This document shows positions 35,480 through 43,833 of a DNA stretch of 64,000 nucleotides, piece after piece. Source of the stretch: Myxococcota bacterium. Lineage in GTDB: Bacteria > Myxococcota_A > UBA9160 > UBA4427. Each line of letters opens with the position of its first letter. The stretch's first letter is position 1. The notes beneath the pieces are model-generated. The model saw only the letters and a list, made by a program, of their open reading frames with translations. It did not search any database and had not been told where the DNA came from. The stretch spans positions 496,001 to 560,000 of the forward strand of contig JAWKRT010000002.1 of NCBI GenBank assembly GCA_041389495.1, given 5' to 3'. A program made the translations under genes and the position numbers.

Positions 35480-37585
35480 GTGCTCGACGGCGGCTCCTCC
35501 GACTCTTCCGACGCATCCGACTCCCGCGCACCGCGACGCCTCGTCGCGGGTGCGACGTGGGGAGTCGGCGCGGCGCTCGTCGTGCTGTGTGCCCGTTGGT
35601 GCACGACCGATCCGTTCGACGCTCCGGTGGTCGTCGTCGACGCCGTCGCGCTCGTCGCGGCCGCGAGCGCACTCGCCCTCATCGTTCCTTCACGTTGGGC
35701 CGCGCGCGTCGCGTGTGGCGCCGTCGCGGCGATCGCCGGCCACGCGTGGGTGCACGCGGCCCTGCCGCACTCGGGGCCGCTGCGCGTCGCGCTGCTCGCG
35801 CTCGGCGCCGCGGCCGCGCTCGCCGCGCTGGTCGCGCTCGGCGCGGCCGATCGCTCGCGCCGCGCAGGAATCGGCCCGGGTGCGTGGGGCGTCGCGCTCG
35901 CGGGCGGCCTAACGATCGCGATCGCGGGCGGCGAGTGGCACCGCATCGCCGGCATCGCCGGCCCGCTCGCGCTCGGCGGCCTGGCGTGGGCGGGCTCTCC
36001 GCGCTCGCGCGCGTCGGTCGCCGCACCCGTCGCGTGGCTCGTCGCGTTCGTCGCCGCCGGGCACGTCCTCGCGCCGCTCGCTCCGCGCCGTGCGGCGCGC
36101 GTTCCCGCGGCCGCCGCGGTCGCACCGGCGCGCCCTCGCGCGAGCGCGGTCGGCGGCCCCGACGCACCGGCGTCGCGCGGCGATGCCGTCGTCCTGATCG
36201 TGCTCGACACGCTGCGCCGCGATCGGCTCTCGCTCTACGGGTACGGGCGCGCGACGACCCCGGCGATCGACGCCTGGGCGCGCGACGGGCTCGTGTTCGA
36301 GGAAGCGATGTCGACCGCGCCGTGGACGCTGCCGAGCCACGCGTCGCTCTTCACGGGCCTCTACCCGCGCGCGCACGGCGCGCACGGCTACCGCGGCAGC
36401 GAGCCCGCCGGCAACGCGACGCCGCTCGACGCGCGCTTCGACACGATCGCCGAGCTCGCGGCCCGCGCCGGCGTCGAGACCGGCGGCATCGCGGCCAACC
36501 ACTTCTACGTGTCGTCGCGCTTCGGGCTCGACCAGGGCTTCGCGACGTGGTTCGCGGAGGGGCCGCGCACGGGGCTCTCGTTCGGCCCGCTCGACGCGAT
36601 CGCCGCGCGCGCGATCCCGGCCTCGGTCTGGCGCGAGCGCCACGCCTACTACGAGGCCTCGCACGTCACCGACCTCGCGCTCGATTGGCTGCGCGCAGTG
36701 GGCTCGCGCCCGTTCCTGCTCTTCGTGAACTACTTCGACGTGCACGAGCCGACCGATCGGCCGCCGACGGCGCTCGCGCCGCTCGAGAGCGAGCGACCGC
36801 TCGACGAGGCCGCCGACGAGGAGATCGCGATGCTCGCCGGGCGCGAGCCGCTCGACCCCGACGTCGTGCGCTACTGGAGCAACAACTACGATCGCGAGCT
36901 CGAGCGCCTCGATCGCGAGGTCGGTCGCCTGCTCGCGTTCGTGGAGGCGTCGGGGCTCGCCGCGCGGACGACCGTGTTCCTGACCGCCGATCACGGCGAG
37001 TACCTGGGCGAGCACGGCCTCGTGGGACACGAGCTCGACGTCCACCGCGAGGTCGTCGACGTGCCGCTCGTCGTGCGCGGTCCGGGCATCGCCGCCGGGC
37101 GGAGCGCGCAGCCCGTGTCGCTCGTCGACGTCGCCCCCTCGGTGCTCGAGCGGCTCGGCCTCGCGCTGCCGCCGGTCGAGGGCGCGCAGCAGGGCGTGTC
37201 GCTCTTCGGGGACGAGGGCGAGGGCGCGGCCGCTCCGGAGCTCGTCGCCGAGTGGTATCCGTCCGCGAGCTCGATGAAGCTCGATCCGCGCCTCGGCGGG
37301 CGCTTCGACCGCGCGATCCGCGTGCTGCGCCGCGGGACGCTCGACCTCTTCGTCGACGACCGCGGCGCGCGGATGCTCTTCGATCGCGCCGACGACCCGG
37401 GACAGATGCGCGACGTCGCGCCCGCGCGCCCGGACGACGTGCGCGCGCTCGGCGCCGCGTTCGCGCGCTGGGAAGCGCGCAACGCGCCCGCGCAGGACGA
37501 GGAAGGGCGTGCGCGCGCCGGCGTCGCGGCGCCGCTCGACGCGGCCGAGCTCGAGCGGCTGCGCGAGCTCGGCTACGCGCCCTGA
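35480..37585 (+). CDS. Membrane-anchored alkaline-phosphatase-superfamily enzyme (sulfatase-like)
   Basis: A 701-residue protein: about six N-terminal membrane helices (residues about 20-200) followed by a large extracytoplasmic hydrolase domain. Metal-site motifs are VVLIVLDTLRRDRLSLYGY and FLTADHGEYLGEHGLVGH. At the sulfatase nucleophile position it reads APWTLPSHASL: threonine instead of Cys/Ser and no following arginine. The topology and Thr nucleophile recall LtaS/phosphoethanolamine-transferase-type enzymes, which move phospho-groups onto lipids or glycans, rather than true sulfatases. GTG start, apparently leaderless. Overlaps the convergent glycosyltransferase gene by 13 nt. Confidence 0.8.
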   Translation: MLDGGSSDSSDASDSRAPRRLVAGATWGVGAALVVLCARWCTTDPFDAPVVVVDAVALVAAASALALIVPSRWAARVACGAVAAIAGHAWVHAALPHSGPLRVALLALGAAAALAALVALGAADRSRRAGIGPGAWGVALAGGLTIAIAGGEWHRIAGIAGPLALGGLAWAGSPRSRASVAAPVAWLVAFVAAGHVLAPLAPRRAARVPAAAAVAPARPRASAVGGPDAPASRGDAVVLIVLDTLRRDRLSLYGYGRATTPAIDAWARDGLVFEEAMSTAPWTLPSHASLFTGLYPRAHGAHGYRGSEPAGNATPLDARFDTIAELAARAGVETGGIAANHFYVSSRFGLDQGFATWFAEGPRTGLSFGPLDAIAARAIPASVWRERHAYYEASHVTDLALDWLRAVGSRPFLLFVNYFDVHEPTDRPPTALAPLESERPLDEAADEEIAMLAGREPLDPDVVRYWSNNYDRELERLDREVGRLLAFVEASGLAARTTVFLTADHGEYLGEHGLVGHELDVHREVVDVPLVVRGPGIAAGRSAQPVSLVDVAPSVLERLGLALPPVEGAQQGVSLFGDEGEGAAAPELVAEWYPSASSMKLDPRLGGRFDRAIRVLRRGTLDLFVDDRGARMLFDRADDPGQMRDVAPARPDDVRALGAAFARWEARNAPAQDEEGRARAGVAAPLDAAELERLRELGYAP

Positions 37586-39381
37586 TCGGGAGCGAAGACG
37601 AGCGCGCCCGAGGTGTCGCACTCCGGGCACAGCTGCGGCTTCGCGAACACCCACACCACCGGCTCGACGACCTCGCCGCGCACGACGAAGCGCCGCGGTC
37701 GGAACGCGCGCCACGGCACGAGACCGTGCGCGCGCGCCTCGCTCTCGTTGGCCGGCCCGTAGACCATCATGAGCCGCGGATCGAAGGCCTCCCAGCCGTT
37801 CGGGTTCTGCGGAATGCCGGCCGGCCGGTCGAGGCGGATCGTGAAGGCGAAGAGCCGCGTCTCGAGCGCGTACGTGTACGCCTCCGCGCCGACGAGCACG
37901 CGGTCCCGCTCGTCCCAGTCGTCCGTGAGCGCGGCGAGCGCGCGCGACGTGTCCCGCACGCCGAACTCGAACGATGCCGCCTCGCGCGCGAAGCGCGCGA
38001 GCTCGACGCCTAGCATCGCGACGACGATCGCCGCCACCGCGGCGCGCGGCGCGGCGCGCCGTCGCGCGGGGAGCGCGCTCCACAGCAGCGCGCCGCCCGC
38101 ACCTCCCGCGACGAGCGACACGGCGAGTGCGCGCGAGGCCATCGCGCTCGCGGTCGGCGCGCCGCCGCTCCCGAGCAGGAGATGCGCGTAGAGCCCGGCG
38201 AACCCGCCGACGAGCGCACCGGCCGCGGCGAGGCGCAGGCGCGAGGCGTCGCCGCGCGCGGGGAGCGCGAGCGCGCCCGGGCGCACCGCGAGCGCGCCGT
38301 AGATCGCGAGCGCGGGGAGCGCCGCGAGGAAGCGGCGATCCGGTTGATAGGCCTGCACCGCCACGAAGCCCGCGACCGCGGCGATCCAGCAGGCGCAGAA
38401 GACCTCGAGGCTCGTCGTCGCGCGCTCGCGCGGCGCGGGCGCCGCGTCCGCGATGCGCGTCGCGGCCAGCGCGACGGCGAGCGCGAGCATCGGTGCGCAC
38501 AGCCGCAGGAAGCTCCCGTACGGGAGCGACGGAGCGGGCAGCCCGAGACGTGCGAAGCCGGGGAGCGAGAGCACGAGCGTCTCGCGCTGACGTCCGCTCG
38601 TCGCGCTCCGCAGGTTGCCGACGAGCTCGCTCCAGATCTCGGGGCTCGCGTGCGCGACCGCTGCGACGACCGCGAGGCCGGCGAGGCTCGTCGCCGCGAA
38701 GACGAGCACCGGGCGCCACGCGAAGGGAGGGAGCACGGCGCTGCGTCCGCGCGCGACGAGCTGGAGCGCCCAGAAGAGCGCGATGGCCGGCGCGAGCGCG
38801 ACGGCGGTGAGCTTCGTCGCGACGGCGAGCCAGAGTGCGACGGCCGCCATCGCCGCCCACGCGCTCGCGCCTCGTCCGCCGTCGGCCGCGCGCACCACGC
38901 CGCCCGCGCACGCGAGCAGGAGCAGCATCTGCAGCGGCTCGACCATCGCGATGCGCTCGTGCACGAGCGCGAAGCTCCCGACCGCGAGCCACAGGCCCGC
39001 GACGAGTGCGGGCGCGCGTCCGACGCGCAGCCGGACCCACAGCCACGTCGCGAGGCCGAGCGCGACGCCCGAGAGCGCGCCGACGAGCCGCGTCGAGACG
39101 AAGTCGACGCCCATCCATGCATACGTCGCGCGCAGTGCCGCGCTGTACACGGGCGCGATCGTGAGGCCGGGATTGTGGTCGTCGATGATCCAGCGGCCGA
39201 AGAGCGCGGCCTGGCGCGCGTTGTGCGCCCACGCGCCCTCGTCGGTGAGCAGCCCGCGCGCGAGCTCGAGCGACGGGTTCGCGTCGAGTGCGACGAGGCG
39301 AAGCGCGAGCGAGAGCGCGGCGAGGAAGAGGAGTGCGGCGGCGTCGCGGCGGTCGAGACGGGGCGCGCGAGCGGCCGGCAT
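37573..39381 (-). CDS. GT-C membrane glycosyltransferase (GT39/ArnT type)
   Basis: A 602-residue polytopic protein with first-loop motif LLTDEGAWAHNARQAALFG, then HNPGLTIAPVYSAAL, characteristic of ArnT/PMT-like enzymes; about 12 hydrophobic segments and a C-terminal periplasmic domain of about 140 residues ending with a PxCxxC-like PQLCPECDTSG segment. The two cysteines near the C terminus are unusual for this family. The ATG at 39381 has a TATGCT hexamer 6 nt upstream and no Shine-Dalgarno sequence. Confidence 0.8.
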   Translation of the reverse strand: MPAARAPRLDRRDAAALLFLAALSLALRLVALDANPSLELARGLLTDEGAWAHNARQAALFGRWIIDDHNPGLTIAPVYSAALRATYAWMGVDFVSTRLVGALSGVALGLATWLWVRLRVGRAPALVAGLWLAVGSFALVHERIAMVEPLQMLLLLACAGGVVRAADGGRGASAWAAMAAVALWLAVATKLTAVALAPAIALFWALQLVARGRSAVLPPFAWRPVLVFAATSLAGLAVVAAVAHASPEIWSELVGNLRSATSGRQRETLVLSLPGFARLGLPAPSLPYGSFLRLCAPMLALAVALAATRIADAAPAPRERATTSLEVFCACWIAAVAGFVAVQAYQPDRRFLAALPALAIYGALAVRPGALALPARGDASRLRLAAAGALVGGFAGLYAHLLLGSGGAPTASAMASRALAVSLVAGGAGGALLWSALPARRRAAPRAAVAAIVVAMLGVELARFAREAASFEFGVRDTSRALAALTDDWDERDRVLVGAEAYTYALETRLFAFTIRLDRPAGIPQNPNGWEAFDPRLMMVYGPANESEARAHGLVPWRAFRPRRFVVRGEVVEPVVWVFAKPQLCPECDTSGALVFAPDQGA

Positions 39382-39387
39382 GCGGCG

Positions 39388-39393
39388 AGCATA
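39388..39393 (-). promoter_or_regulatory. Candidate -10 element (TATGCT) of a leaderless glycosyltransferase gene
   Basis: TATGCT on the minus strand ends 6 nt before the ATG at 39381. It is one of a divergent pair within an 82-bp spacer, the other being at 39452. Confidence 0.48.
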
Positions 39394-39451
39394 GCCGCGC
39401 ACCGGCGCGCGAGCGCTCGGGGATTTGCGCCCGTCGACCCGCGCGCTCGCG

Positions 39452-39457
39452 TAGATT
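39452..39457 (+). promoter_or_regulatory. Candidate -10 element (TAGATT) of a leaderless SDR gene
   Basis: TAGATT ends 6 nt before the ATG at 39464, with no purine-rich ribosome site. Same geometry as at 1860, 21272, 39388 and 57608. Confidence 0.48.
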
Positions 39458-39463
39458 GGCGCG

Positions 39464-40309
39464 ATGGGCGAAGGCGCATCGCACCCGTTCCGCGCATCGG
39501 AGGCGCCGGGCGCCGGCGCCGCGAACGCGGCCGACGATGCGCGCGCGCCGCGGCCCCGGCGGCTCGCGGGACGCGTCGCGCTCGTCACCGGCGCCGGGCA
39601 GGGGAGCGGGCGCGGCTGCGCGCTCGCGCTCGCCGACGAGGGGGCGCGCGTCGCGCTCGTCGGGCGCACGCGCGCGAAGCTCGACGCAGTGCGCGCGGAG
39701 ATCGAGGCGCGCGGCGGCGAGGCCGCGTGCTTCCCGTGCGACGTCGGGCAGCTCGACGAGGTGGGCGCGTGCGTCGAGGGCGTCGTGGCGGCGCTCGGCC
39801 CGGTGCGGGCGCTCGTGCAGACGGCGCAGTCGCCGGCCCTGCGCTCGTCCGCGCTGCTCGACGTCGAGGCCGGGGTCGTCGACGAGCTGTGGCGCACCGG
39901 GCCGCTCGCGTCGCTCGCGTTCATGCGCGCCTGCCATCCGCACCTGCGCGGCGGCGGTGCGATCGTGAACTTCGGAACGGGCGCGCAGTTCGCGCCCGGA
40001 GGCTTCGGCGCCTACGCGGCCGCGAAGGCCGCGATCCAGATGCTGACGCGCGCGGCCGCCGAGGAGTGGGGGCCCGACGGCATCCGCGCGAACCTCGTCG
40101 TTCCGTACGTCGCGTCGCCGGCCGCCGACCTCGAGTTCGGCGAGGACGAAGCGAGGCGGGCGGCGTCGATCGCGCGCATTCCGCTCCGGCGCGTCGGCGA
40201 CCCCGAGCGCGACCTCGGCCGCGCCGTCGCCTTCCTCGCGAGCGACGACGCGTCCTATCTCACCGGCTCGACGCTGCTGCTCGACGGCGGAATGATGTTC
40301 CTGCGCTGA
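39464..40309 (+). CDS. Divergent SDR-family oxidoreductase
   Basis: A 281-residue SDR with an about 35-residue Pro/Ala/Arg-rich N-terminal extension. The cofactor loop is VTGAGQGSGRGCALALADEG, and the catalytic Tyr-x3-Lys is in GAYAAAKAAIQM. Two conserved features are altered: the position of the catalytic serine, 13 residues before the tyrosine, is glycine (IVNFGTGAQ), and the NNAG motif is VQTAQS. The C-terminal SYLTGSTLLLDGGM is normal. It may retain cofactor binding with changed or lost catalysis. Confidence 0.8.
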   Translation: MGEGASHPFRASEAPGAGAANAADDARAPRPRRLAGRVALVTGAGQGSGRGCALALADEGARVALVGRTRAKLDAVRAEIEARGGEAACFPCDVGQLDEVGACVEGVVAALGPVRALVQTAQSPALRSSALLDVEAGVVDELWRTGPLASLAFMRACHPHLRGGGAIVNFGTGAQFAPGGFGAYAAAKAAIQMLTRAAAEEWGPDGIRANLVVPYVASPAADLEFGEDEARRAASIARIPLRRVGDPERDLGRAVAFLASDDASYLTGSTLLLDGGMMFLR

Positions 40310-40352
40310 GCGCGTCGCGCGCCGGCCGCGCGTGGAGGGGGAGAGGAGCTCG

Positions 40353-42155
40353 ATGCCGACGACCGCGGTGGACGGGCGCTCGCCGCGCGCGGCCCGCTTC
40401 GCGCTCGCCGCGGCGGTGGGGCTCGCGCTCGCGACGCGGCTCTCGCTCGCGCTCGCGGACCCGCGCGCGCTGATCGCCTCTGACGTCTACCAGGACGACG
40501 CCTTCTACTATCTCGCGATCGCGCGCAACGTCGTCGCGGGTGCGGGGCTCACGTTCGACGGCGCGACGCCGACCAACGCGTTCCATCCTCTCTACCTCGG
40601 CGCACTGCTGCCCCTCTCGCTCGCGGCGGTCGACGATCCCTTCTGGATGGTGCGCGCGTCCGCGCTCGCGCTCGCGCTGGTCGGCGTCGCGACCGTCGGG
40701 CTCGTGTACGCACTCGGGCGCGAGCTCGGCGGACCGCGCGTCGCCGCACTCGGCGCGCTGCTGTTCGCCGCGAGCCCGCTGCTGTCGGTGCTCGGCGTGA
40801 ACGGGCTCGAGACGGGGCCCGCCCTCGCGATCGGCGTCGCGCTCGCGTGGCTCCACGTGCGCTGGCGCCCGTGGGAGGGCGGGGAGCCGACGCGCCGCGC
40901 GCTGGCGTTCGGTGCGCTCGTCGGGCTCGGCGTGCTCGCGCGGGTCGATCTCGCGCTGCTCGCCGCGGTGCTCGGCGTCGACGCGCTCCGGCGCGCGCGC
41001 GCGCGCGGCGCGGTGCGTCCCGTCGCGCGGTGGCTCGCGCGCGCCGCCGTCGCCGCGGCGCTGGTCTGGCTTCCGTGGGGGGCCGTGTCGGCGTTCGCGA
41101 CCGGCGCGTGGCTGCCGACGAGCGGCGCGGCGAGTCGCGAGATCGCGCTCCAGCTCGGCTGGTCGAACCTGCCCGTCGTCTTCGGGCCGGCGAAGGGGGC
41201 GGTGTTCGATGCGGCGTCGCCGCCGCTCGCGTGGCGGGCGGACGTCGCCGCGCGCGGCGCGCTGGTGGCGCTGCTCGAGCAGCCGCTGCTCGCGCCGCTG
41301 CGCGCGCACATCCCCTTCGGAGTCTGGCCCGCGCTCGATCGTTATGCGCCGTTCGCGCTGCTGCGCGCGGCACCGCGCGCGGTGTCGCTCGTCGCGTGTC
41401 TCGCGCTCGGCGCGCTGCTCGTCCGGACGGCGCGTCCGCGCGCGGCGCGCGAGGGCGACCCGCCGAGCCTCGCGTTCGCGGCGGTGCTCTACGCGGTCGT
41501 CGTGCTCGTCGCCTACACGCTCTACTCCCCGTCGCACTGGTACTGGTCGCGGTATCTCGCGCCGTCGATCCTGCTCGCGATGCTCGCGGGCGCCGCGGCC
41601 CTCGCGCGCTGGGCGCGCGGCGGCGGCCGGGCGCGTGCGGCGGTCGTCGCCGTCGCCGCGCTCGCGCTCGTCGCGCAGCAGGTGCTCGCGTTCGCGGGCT
41701 TCCGCGCGCGCGAGGTCTGGCGCGAGCCAGGGGAGCGCGGGTTCCTCGCGAGCTTCGAGGCGCTCGGCCCGCACGTACCGGCCGGGGCCTCGCTCGGCGC
41801 CTTCCAGGCCGGGATCTACGGCTGGCTCCGGGGCGCACCCGTCCGCAACCTCGATGGCAAGGTCGACCGCGCCACCCAGCGCGCGCTGGCTGCGGGGCGC
41901 GTCCACGAGCTCGTGTTCGAGGCGGGCATCCAGTACGTGCTCGACCAGCCCGCGATCGTCCGCCTGCTGATGCTCCGGCACGCGCCGCCCGCCGCGCGCG
42001 CGCGCTTCGTCCCCGTCGCGCGGGAGGCCCGCCGCGGCGGCGCCGTCCTCTACCGCGTCGCCGACGGCCCGGACGGAGCCGAGGCGAGCGGGGCTGCGGC
42101 CGGAGCCACCGCGCGGGCGCCCTCCGGCGCACCGCCGGGGACCTCGCCGCAGTAG
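40353..42155 (+). CDS. GT-C-type membrane glycosyltransferase
   Basis: A 600-residue polytopic protein. The first loop has VYQDDAFYYLAIARNVVAG, the D-D/D-E-x-YY motif frequent in GT-C enzymes, followed by about 11 helices and a C-terminal extracytoplasmic part with YNPSHWYW-like aromatic residues in the loop near residue 393 (LYSPSHWYWSRYLAP). The tail from about 565 is Ala/Gly/Pro-rich and may be disordered. ATG at 40353 follows GAGAGGAGC. 43 nt downstream of the SDR gene. Confidence 0.78.
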   Translation: MPTTAVDGRSPRAARFALAAAVGLALATRLSLALADPRALIASDVYQDDAFYYLAIARNVVAGAGLTFDGATPTNAFHPLYLGALLPLSLAAVDDPFWMVRASALALALVGVATVGLVYALGRELGGPRVAALGALLFAASPLLSVLGVNGLETGPALAIGVALAWLHVRWRPWEGGEPTRRALAFGALVGLGVLARVDLALLAAVLGVDALRRARARGAVRPVARWLARAAVAAALVWLPWGAVSAFATGAWLPTSGAASREIALQLGWSNLPVVFGPAKGAVFDAASPPLAWRADVAARGALVALLEQPLLAPLRAHIPFGVWPALDRYAPFALLRAAPRAVSLVACLALGALLVRTARPRAAREGDPPSLAFAAVLYAVVVLVAYTLYSPSHWYWSRYLAPSILLAMLAGAAALARWARGGGRARAAVVAVAALALVAQQVLAFAGFRAREVWREPGERGFLASFEALGPHVPAGASLGAFQAGIYGWLRGAPVRNLDGKVDRATQRALAAGRVHELVFEAGIQYVLDQPAIVRLLMLRHAPPAARARFVPVAREARRGGAVLYRVADGPDGAEASGAAAGATARAPSGAPPGTSPQ

Positions 42156-42232
42156 CCCCGTGGGGTCGACCTCTTTGCGAACGCGTTCGTGGAGGCCGCG
42201 GGCGGCGCACGCGCGACGCGGAGCGGTCGTGC

Positions 42233-42271
42233 AGTACTGGATGAAACTGGATCAGTAGCCGATAGTACTGG
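42233..42271 (+). promoter_or_regulatory. AT-richer control region with two AGTACTGG boxes
   Basis: AGTACTGG occurs at 42233-42240 and 42264-42271, 31 bp apart, inside an island that is markedly less G+C-rich than its surroundings and sits about 70 nt upstream of the small two-gene unit at 42337. A promoter/operator is likely; the regulator is unknown. Confidence 0.4.
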
Positions 42272-42336
42272 CGCCGACGCATCCGCTCTGGCCGTGCCCC
42301 GCGCGCGGCGCGCTGCCGTCGGCGAGGGAGGACGCC

Positions 42337-42864
42337 ATGGCCTCGATCCGCCGGCAGGGCGACGCGTTCGAGATCCGGGAGTGCCGCACGACGGCGAGCG
42401 GGCCGCGGCAGTTCGTGCTCGCGCGCTTCCGGCGCGTGCTGACGCCCGACGTGCTCGACGCGGCGCGTGCGCGCGCGCGGCGTCCGTTCGACCGCGCCGC
42501 CCTCGTCGATGCGGCGCGCGCGCGCGGCGTGCCGGTGAGCGCACAGCGGCGCAGCCGCGCGGCGCGCGCCCTGCTGGCGGAGCTGCGGGCGGGCGTTCCG
42601 CTCGACCCGACGGTCGCCGGCCTGCTGCGCGAGGCCCTGGCGCCGCTCGAGGCGCGGCCCGTGCCGGAGCACCTCGCGGATGCGGCGGACTGGCTGGGCC
42701 AGCCCGAAGCCGCGCGCGGCCGCGCGCTGCGCGGGCTGCTGCGGGCGGCGAGCCGCACCGTGCGCTCGCGCGGGGCCGTTCGCGCGCTGCCGGAGGAGCC
42801 GTTCCCGCACTTCGACTCCGGCGCGGCGTTCACGCCGGCCGCTCCCCGGACGCAGGCACGTTAG
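42337..42864 (+). CDS. Hypothetical protein paired with a nucleotidyltransferase
   Basis: A 175-residue, strongly basic, helical protein without signal peptide. The N terminus (FEIRECRTTASGPRQFVLARFRR) looks like a short beta unit, followed by helices rich in Ala/Arg/Leu. I do not recognise a named family. ATG after GAGGGAGG. It lies 2 nt upstream of the nucleotidyltransferase gene at 42867, so the two are almost certainly co-expressed; the arrangement is that of a two-gene antitoxin/toxin or AbiE-like unit. Confidence 0.65.
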   Translation: MASIRRQGDAFEIRECRTTASGPRQFVLARFRRVLTPDVLDAARARARRPFDRAALVDAARARGVPVSAQRRSRAARALLAELRAGVPLDPTVAGLLREALAPLEARPVPEHLADAADWLGQPEAARGRALRGLLRAASRTVRSRGAVRALPEEPFPHFDSGAAFTPAAPRTQAR

Positions 42865-42866
42865 GC

Positions 42867-43433
42867 GTGCTCCTCGACGAGCAGATCGTCGCCATCGAGC
42901 GCGCCTTCCGCGCGGCCGGCATCCCGCACGCCTTCGGCGGCGCCCAGGCGCTCGCCTACTACGGCAGCATCCGCGCGACGCACGACATCGACGTCAACGT
43001 GTTCCTCTCCGCCGACGAGGCGGAGCGCGTGTTCGGCGTGCTCGGCGAGCTCGGCGCGGACACGGGGAACCCCGGGTTGCGGACGCTCGTCGCGCGCGAC
43101 GAGCAGGTGCGCGTGTGGTGGGACGGGACGCCGGTCGACCTGTTCTTCGCCTACGACGCCCTTCACGCGGCCTCGATGGCGCGGCGACGGCGTGTCGACT
43201 TCTACGGCGACCCCATCCACGTCCTGAGCCCCGAGGACCTGATCACCTACAAGGCGACGTTCGATCGCGAGAAGGACTGGAGCGACATCGCGACCATCGT
43301 CTACGCGTGCGAGGAGCCGCTCGACTACGACTACGTGCGCGGCTGGCTCGAGCGCATCGACGCGCCCGACCGCCACCGCTGCAACCGTCTCGAGCGCATC
43401 GTCGCGAGCGGCGGGCGGGACCTCGGGAGCTGA
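42867..43433 (+). CDS. AbiEii/MNT-like nucleotidyltransferase
   Basis: A 188-residue protein with a minimal nucleotidyltransferase fold. The substrate loop and metal-binding aspartates are in FGGAQALAYYGSIRATHDIDVNV; a further acidic residue lies in GTPVDLFFAYD, and a C-terminal VLSPEDLITYKATFDREKDWSD segment is typical of AbiEii-like/DUF6036-type proteins. Members of this group act as toxins modifying tRNA or proteins, or as housekeeping enzymes. GTG start 2 nt after the stop of the preceding gene. Confidence 0.75.
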   Translation: MLLDEQIVAIERAFRAAGIPHAFGGAQALAYYGSIRATHDIDVNVFLSADEAERVFGVLGELGADTGNPGLRTLVARDEQVRVWWDGTPVDLFFAYDALHAASMARRRRVDFYGDPIHVLSPEDLITYKATFDREKDWSDIATIVYACEEPLDYDYVRGWLERIDAPDRHRCNRLERIVASGGRDLGS

Positions 43434-43457
43434 GGCGTGCGCGGCGGCCGGCCGACG

Positions 43458-43784
43458 CTAGTCGCGCGCGGCGCCGCCGCCGACCGGCTCGCTCTTCACG
43501 GGCCCGAACGGCACGAGCTTCGTCGCCGAGACGAGCTCCGCGACGGCGCCGAACGAGCGCATCATGTGCTGGAACTCGGGTGTCGCGCAGTGCGCGTCGT
43601 AGGCTTCCTGGCTCTCGTAGAGGTCGTAGTAGTAGAAGTCGTCGGGGCTGTCGGCGGCGGTGTGGAAGACGTAGACGGGCACGCCCGGCTCGCGCGCCGT
43701 CGCCGCCTGCATCGCGAGGTTGAGGCGGCGCAGCTCTTCGCGCTTGCCGGGCTTCGCGCGCATGTGGGTGACGAAGGCGAACAC
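43458..43784 (-). CDS. Antibiotic-biosynthesis-monooxygenase (ABM/YgiN) domain protein
   Basis: A 108-residue ferredoxin-like protein of the ABM family: FVTHMRAKPGKREELRRLN, a central YVFHTAADSPDDFYYYDLY and ESQEAYDAHCATPEFQ. These small cofactor-free dimers act on quinols, polyketides or haem, or just bind aromatic compounds. GTG start after GGAGGAG. Co-directional with the amidohydrolase upstream (49-nt gap), so probably one operon. Confidence 0.82.
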   Translation of the reverse strand: MFAFVTHMRAKPGKREELRRLNLAMQAATAREPGVPVYVFHTAADSPDDFYYYDLYESQEAYDAHCATPEFQHMMRSFGAVAELVSATKLVPFGPVKSEPVGGGAARD

Positions 43785-43833
43785 GGACTCCTCCCCCGCC
43801 CGCGGTCGCGCGCGGGCGGCGCGTGCGACCGCG

